23,579 nucleotides of DNA from Haplomitrium mnioides (taxonomy: Eukaryota > Marchantiophyta > Haplomitriopsida > Calobryales): the NCBI GenBank assembly GCA_049999725.1, contig JBNGIS010020109.1, positions 1 through 23,579 on the forward strand, written 5' to 3'. The notes under the pieces were generated by a model, which searched no databases, was not told the DNA's origin, and saw nothing but the letters and a program-made list of their open reading frames with translations. Positions within the stretch are counted from its first letter, which is position 1, and every line of letters begins with the position of its first letter. The position numbers and the translations under genes were made by a program. This document shows, in pieces, positions 19,244 to 23,579 of this stretch.

Positions 19244-19726
19244 TTTTTTCTGTGAGCTTTTGTTCAGTACTTTTTTTACCTCCAATTATACCTGTTTCTA
19301 GCATCTTGAGAATGACATCCCAAGGAATTGTTTCCCGCCCTGCTCAACCAAAGCCATGCAGACGTTTGGATGTTGTCAAGGCTCTAGAGTTTGGAAAACT
19401 AGAGTGGAATTGGCTTGTTAGTTACTGCTCCTTGAAAGACCTTGATCAACATCTTTATCTTTTTGCTGGTGAAGGTGAAAAATTCAATTTGGGTCTAGTA
19501 GTCCAATCACAATGATATGTGAAGGCAAGAAAGCCAACATTGGGCTCCTTGTGTAGTCCTAGGATTCAATTACCCTAACTGTGAAAATCGCAAACGATTT
19601 GGTTTTTCCGAGATGAATGAGAGGGACATTTTTGTAAAGCATGTTCATGCCACAAAGAAAGATGGCAAGGTAAATTCTGAAAATCCTTTTTCACTTGTTT
19701 CTCTTTTTACTAAGTCGGAACTCCTA

Positions 19727-19885
19727 TGAAGTTCATACGAGCATGGAGTCCCGGGGTCTAGTCGCGTCTGGATCCGGGAGTACATGCGCTCATGGACTCC
19801 CAAGTCTATACGCGTATAGACTCCCAAGTCCAAGCATGCATGGACTCCCTTGTGCAGTGTATGCGCGTATGGTTATTAGAGTCTG
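19727..19885. repeat. 24-bp palindromic tandem repeat in intron 1 of copy 2
   Basis: Six units. Contains a perfect 20-bp palindrome at 19803-19822 (AGTCTATACGCGTATAGACT). The linking dyad is GGACTCCCAAGTCC-like, unlike the GGACCTCAGAGTCC of the same intron in copy 1. Confidence 0.93.
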
Positions 19886-20477
19886 TGCACTTAATGAATG
19901 AATTGTTGTATCTCTTACCTTGAACACTTGTACTTATGCTTAATTTTTTTTGTTTTGTTTTCAACTTACTTAGTTTCTGGCAGATTTCATCGATGGCTAC
20001 AAAGACGCGAAGCGCGTCAAGCGTGATTTCATCAAGTTGGCCATCCATATCAAGATTTTGAAGCCCAAGCAGGATATTAATATTCAAGCAATAGTGTGGC
20101 AACATTTTCAGTTCACGCGGCAGGCCTTTCTGCCCAAAAGAATAGAAAGAAGGTGGAGCCAAGTGAGGCTCCCGAAAAGAAGAAACAGACGGTCCAAAAG
20201 AAAAAACCTGTTCTAGCATCGATCGTTGAGGAGAAGCCAGCCCCCTTCGAATCTACATCAAGGTCATCTTTTGGTACCTCTTTGTCTTCATCACCAAGCA
20301 AATCGGGGCAAGAATCAGAGTCGGACCTAGTTCATGCTCCAACATCAAGAGCTAATAGGCAATCCCACAAGGGGTTGTAAACTTTCCAAGAAAGGGAGCA
20401 AGTGGACCCTTAGACAGAGTCTGAGGAAGAAAAAATCAAAATAAGGGAGTCTGCAATCCAACGATGCAGAGTCCGTG

Positions 20478-20830
20478 ATGAAACAATCACCATTAGGCTA
20501 AAGAATTAGAATCTACCAAAATCTGGAATGGATAATTGGAGACCTTTCTATATTAGAAGGTTGAATGAAGATTTTGTTGAGCTTCTGGCGCAGAGAATGC
20601 TCACAAACAAATATGTGCATAGTTTCTTCATTGTTGTTGTTGACCCAAAGTGTGGGTTAAAAGACAAGTCAAAGTTTGATATTAGGAACCTTGACAAGTA
20701 TTGCTACGAGATTGTAGGAGGCAATCATAGTGCTGCTACAAGGCATTTATTGATCACAAAATACGTAGCAAAGAATCCGACATTATCGCTCTACAACTAT
20801 TATGTGTACGTGAGCCTTACACCAACAAAG
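20478..20830 (+). other. ParB/sulfiredoxin-like domain, copy 2
   Basis: TITIRLKN, MDNWRPFYIRRLNEDFVELL, VVVDPKCGLKDKSKFDIRN and EIVGGNHSAATRHLLITKY. The GGNHSAA signature is kept between the copies, while several flanking residues differ (A to V, V to T, Q to H). Confidence 0.6.
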
Positions 20831-21422
20831 GCGCATTTTTGCAACTGATGACAACTACAACTAGAGGTACAAGCTGGAAATGACCTCTATTCAAAAGGTC
20901 AAATATTGGCATCAAAGATTTGTGGAGAGTTGGATGGTGTCATCCCAGAAGTTGAAAAGAGAATTGGTGTTGGAAACCTTAGAGATCAAGCCCAAGTCAA
21001 CACTTTTGAAGACAATAACTTCTCAAGACACTTGGTTCCAATTGGCATTCAAAAGTGGTGAGCTCTGGGATCTATAACAAAGCATGTTTTTGATGTGGGA
21101 GAAAAAAACTGTGAAGGGTCAAAAGCCGAAGGCCAAGAGATCTCTTAGAATAGAGGACATGAAGTGGACACCTTGGAGGTCTCTTCAGGGTCTTCCGGAC
21201 AAAGTTAAAATTTCAGTTTTGAAGCGGGTGGAAGCCAAAGAGCTTTCAATGGACGAAATGCCTCGACAGACAGAGAGACATAAAGTTTTGACAGCAATGG
21301 TAAGAAGTTTATGTTCAGAGGTTTACTGTAGCACTTGGGAGGAAACAAGAGAGGAGTACCCTCTCCACACTGAGGAGTCCAAGATGGCTGCTTTCTATTC
21401 AAGCTTCGAGAAGCTTTTGGTA

Positions 21423-21685
21423 AGCATGGACTTCTTAGTCTCTTTGCGGCTTTACGTCACAGTCCAAGTGCGCATGGACTTCGCAGTGTTTGCGCAATCA
21501 GACTTTACAGTCCATGCACAAGGACTGCGCAGTGCTTTTCCTCTTTGACCTTAGAGTTAAAATGCGCCTGCCTAGCAGGTCCATGTGCACATAGGGTCAA
21601 AACTCCAAGTAGCATGAACTTTGAAGTCCTTTGGCGCCTTGACTTCATTGTCCATGCGAGCATGGAATTCAGTGTCCCTTTCTAG
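21423..21685. repeat. Degenerate palindromic repeat in intron 2 of copy 2
   Basis: Looser than in copy 1: about ten recognisable motifs such as AGTCCAAGTGCGCATGGACT near 21460, TCCATGTGCACATAGGG near 21580 and TCCATGCGAGCATGGA near 21652, mostly 20-60 bp apart with partial 24-bp phasing. Confidence 0.85.
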
Positions 21686-22050
21686 TATTTAAAATTTTTA
21701 TTACCTCCTCGTATTTTTTTTGTTTTTGTTGTGTACAGGGGAACAAAACGTTAGAACATCAACTAGTGAAAAAATTGACAGCAACTGCAAAAAGCTAAAA
21801 ACAATCACGGGTCAAAGAAGCCCTAGAAGATCAGGACCAAGCCCCCACTCTTGTTTCCTATCCTCCATATTTTCTTCTTCATTGCTAAAAAGCTAGAGAG
21901 TGGAAATCAAGGCAGGAAAGCGGTGCTATATCTCTTACAAATGAAGGAGTTGTGAGAGACGAGGATGAGGACTTATTGTCTTATGTCGATGGTCTCAACG
22001 TGGCATTTTACCAAGTCCACAAGGAGGCCAACGCTCAATAGTTAAAGGGC

Positions 22051-22830
22051 TTTGTGAAACCCAAGTGTTTCACTTTGGCAATTGCAGATATTCCTTACGG
22101 TTACAACCTTAAAGAATGTAAGCATGAAGATTTTGAACCATTTTCCAAAGATGACATTTTTTACATGGTGTCATCTTTTGCGGCAATCACAATGTTGGAT
22201 TTTCATTCTTTTGTAATTATACATTCATCACAACAATTTGGCATTGTCGAGGATGCCTTTTCCAAAGTTTGTTGTGCAATCGACCATGACATCAGGTAAG
22301 TTGTTCTTTGATTTTTAGTTTTTTATTTCTCTTTTTTTAATTTTCCTGCACTTTATTTACAATGTTTGATTTGTTTGTTTTTCTTTTTATAGGGACAAAA
22401 GCAACATTCATCATTCTAGTGGTCCTAGAATTGCACACGCCCATGAATATTGGACTGTAAGCTACTGGACAAAAGAACGAAAGAGGAGCATGAGGCTTTT
22501 TAATTTGCAGCCTACTCCTACGACTGTTCTACCTTGGCAAATAGTCCATAGTGTTTTTAGTTGTTCTGCGATTTAGGCAAAACTTAAACATCCAGAAGAT
22601 GATGCTCTTGTCAATGTTTATCAAAAGCCGCAGGCTCTTTACAATTTTTTAATTGACCATTTGCCAACAGAGTAGGGTTGGATCTTAGATCTTTGCTCTT
22701 GGTCTGACACAAACCTTGTCTGTGCTTTGAAGCTGATGAAAAACTGCATCGCTGTAGAATATGATAGACGTTAGTCTATCTGTATTCCTCAAAGATTTTT
22801 TACGATAGCTTCTTGGCCATCCGACGTGAA
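22051..22830 (+). other. DNA N6/N4 methyltransferase domain, copy 2
   Basis: ADIPYGY at 22084-22104 is identical to copy 1. The block SFVIIHSSQQFGIVEDA and, across the 97-bp intron, DKSNIHHSSGPRIAHAHEYW are also strongly kept. The SAM motif has decayed to DLCSWSDTN (22688-22714), against DLYFGSSTG in copy 1, and a TAG precedes it at 22673-22675. Copy 2 keeps the CATTTGCCAAC lost from copy 1. Confidence 0.75.
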
Positions 22831-23035
22831 AGAATCACAGATAGTGTATTCGTACCATAAGACACTTGTTCCTCTTGGTATTGTAGATGCTACCGGTGAT
22901 TCTACTGCCATCTTTAGGACTAGAAAGTCTCAATAGGACTCTCTACGGCTATCGATGCTCAACTAGTGGATTTAGATGATACAGCTCCTTTTGAAGAGGA
23001 TAGATTAGCATTTAGTTGATGAAATTGTTTTACAT

Positions 23036-23041
23036 AATAAA
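23036..23041 (+). promoter_or_regulatory. Possible polyadenylation signal, copy 2
   Basis: AATAAA 17 bp after the final stop, matching the position in copy 1. Confidence 0.5.
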
Positions 23042-23579
23042 GTATTTTTTTTACAAAGTTTTATTTGCTGAAGTTTCAATCTTGTTGCACTCCCAATCCA
23101 TTTTAAGTTTGTTCATCATGATTGATTCAATTTGGTGCGCAAAATGGTTTTTGAACAAAACAATTTGGTTTTTATGAAAATTAGCGAAGAAGTCTATGGT
23201 GGCATGGAAGTTCAGTTTCCTTTTTCATTTTTTGTTCCATCTTGGACGACCTTCTGCATTCTCTGCTTCTAATTATTCAACAGTCTTGGATTGCTTCAAT
23301 TGTCCATGTAGGCATGGGCTTCAATTATTCAAGCTCCAGTTAGGTATAATTGTCACTATGTGCAAGTATCTTTCAAACAAAGCGCGCCTACACTTGGGCC
23401 TCAAATGTCCATGCGCACATCAGCTTCAACAATCTTTTTACAATTTTGCTTTAGCAATCGTCTTACACCAACACTTTAGGATTCTACTTCAAATTTTTTT
23501 TGTATAAAACTTGAATGTTATTATCAATTTTCTAAATTATTGATATCATTGTTAGTTTTGAAAATATTTAACAACAAAT
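23042..23579. repeat. 3' flank of copy 2 with scattered palindromic motifs
   Basis: The first 100 bp align with 4069-4180 (AGTTTCAATCTTGTTGC / AGTTTCATCTTGTTGC). Motifs at about 23192 (GTCTATGGTGGCATGGA), 23302 (GTCCATGTAGGCATGGGC) and 23408 (GTCCATGCGCACATCAG) mirror the repeat block 3' of copy 1 but are fewer. The remainder is AT-rich without genes; the 103-codon frame at 23196-23507 is not supported. Confidence 0.6.

Larger units (their letters stand above)
19312..23019 (+). pseudogene. ParB-like/DNA amino-methyltransferase pseudogene, copy 2
   Basis: Same plan as copy 1: exons 19312-19669, 19974-21419, 21739-22295 and 22393-23019, introns of 304, 319 and 97 bp. The start MTSQGIVSRPAQPKP is clean here and defines the start for both copies. 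After the N-terminal domain (WLVSYCSLKDLDQHLYLF) come a basic linker with KKKQTVQKKKP (nuclear-signal-like), the ParB-like domain and the methyltransferase domain. Lesions: a 1-bp loss near 19508, a frame change near 20095, TAA near 20378, TAG near 20412 and 20507, a frameshift near 20826, TAA near 21078, TAA near 21797 and 21885, TAG at 22673-22675, late frame changes near 22860 and 22950. Most lesions differ from copy 1, so the copies largely decayed separately. Confidence 0.8.

Noticed and set aside
19312-23019. Stop codons read through or reassigned, leaving functional genes
   Set aside because: The copies also contain frameshifts and, in copy 1, an 11-bp deletion, and most stops are not shared between copies.
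23196-23507. 103-codon plus-strand frame at the right end
   Set aside because: No recognisable domain; it crosses the palindromic motifs of the 3' flank, as spurious frames do elsewhere in the window.

Overview
The window looks like AT-rich, repeat-dominated nuclear DNA of a land plant. Genes have spliceosomal introns (GT...AG) and AATAAA signals, a plant-type Ty1/copia LTR retrotransposon is present, and almost every coding segment is decayed. A seedless plant such as a fern is my guess from the gene families and the style of intronic repeats; the sequence itself does not settle the species. Two runs of exactly 100 N (417-516, 19144-19243) are assembly gaps. I found no intact protein-coding gene, tRNA or rRNA.

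Layout. (1) 74-4035, plus strand: a four-exon pseudogene (copy 1) for a large protein of about 1,000 codons. It has a ParB/sulfiredoxin-like domain followed by an amino-type DNA methyltransferase domain (ADIPYGY motif, then a FxGSSTG-type SAM motif). (2) 4245-4625: dispersed palindromic repeats. (3) 4626-7800: AT-rich DNA with a duplicated segment (4953-5535), an exon-like fragment on the minus strand and a 52-bp tandem repeat. (4) 7806-8861 plus 16661-18765, minus strand: a pseudogene related to plant DUF7869-type, transposase-like proteins. It is split by (5) a complete but dead copia element at 8862-16660, minus strand, with 120-bp LTRs and a perfect 5-bp target-site duplication (AATTG). 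Removing the element restores the frame of the host pseudogene. (6) 19312-23019, plus strand: a second copy of the ParB-like/methyltransferase pseudogene with the same exon-intron structure.

The most striking feature is a family of short palindromic arrays. Introns 1 and 2 of both methyltransferase copies, and the DNA 3' of both, carry repeats of about 24 bp. Each unit is two abutting palindromes, one centred on GCGC (TCCATGCGCGCATGGA type) and one on a GGAC...GTCC dyad. Several units differ in both arms at once, so the dyad is kept. A similar hairpin array with 36- and 48-bp periods sits in frame inside the reverse transcriptase of the copia element.

How the parts relate: the DUF7869-like gene and methyltransferase copy 2 are divergent, with about 0.55 kb between their apparent starts. 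A partial DUF7869-region repeat also lies beside methyltransferase copy 1. This could reflect a duplicated two-gene unit, perhaps once mobile, now decaying mainly by C-to-T changes. That last step is inference.
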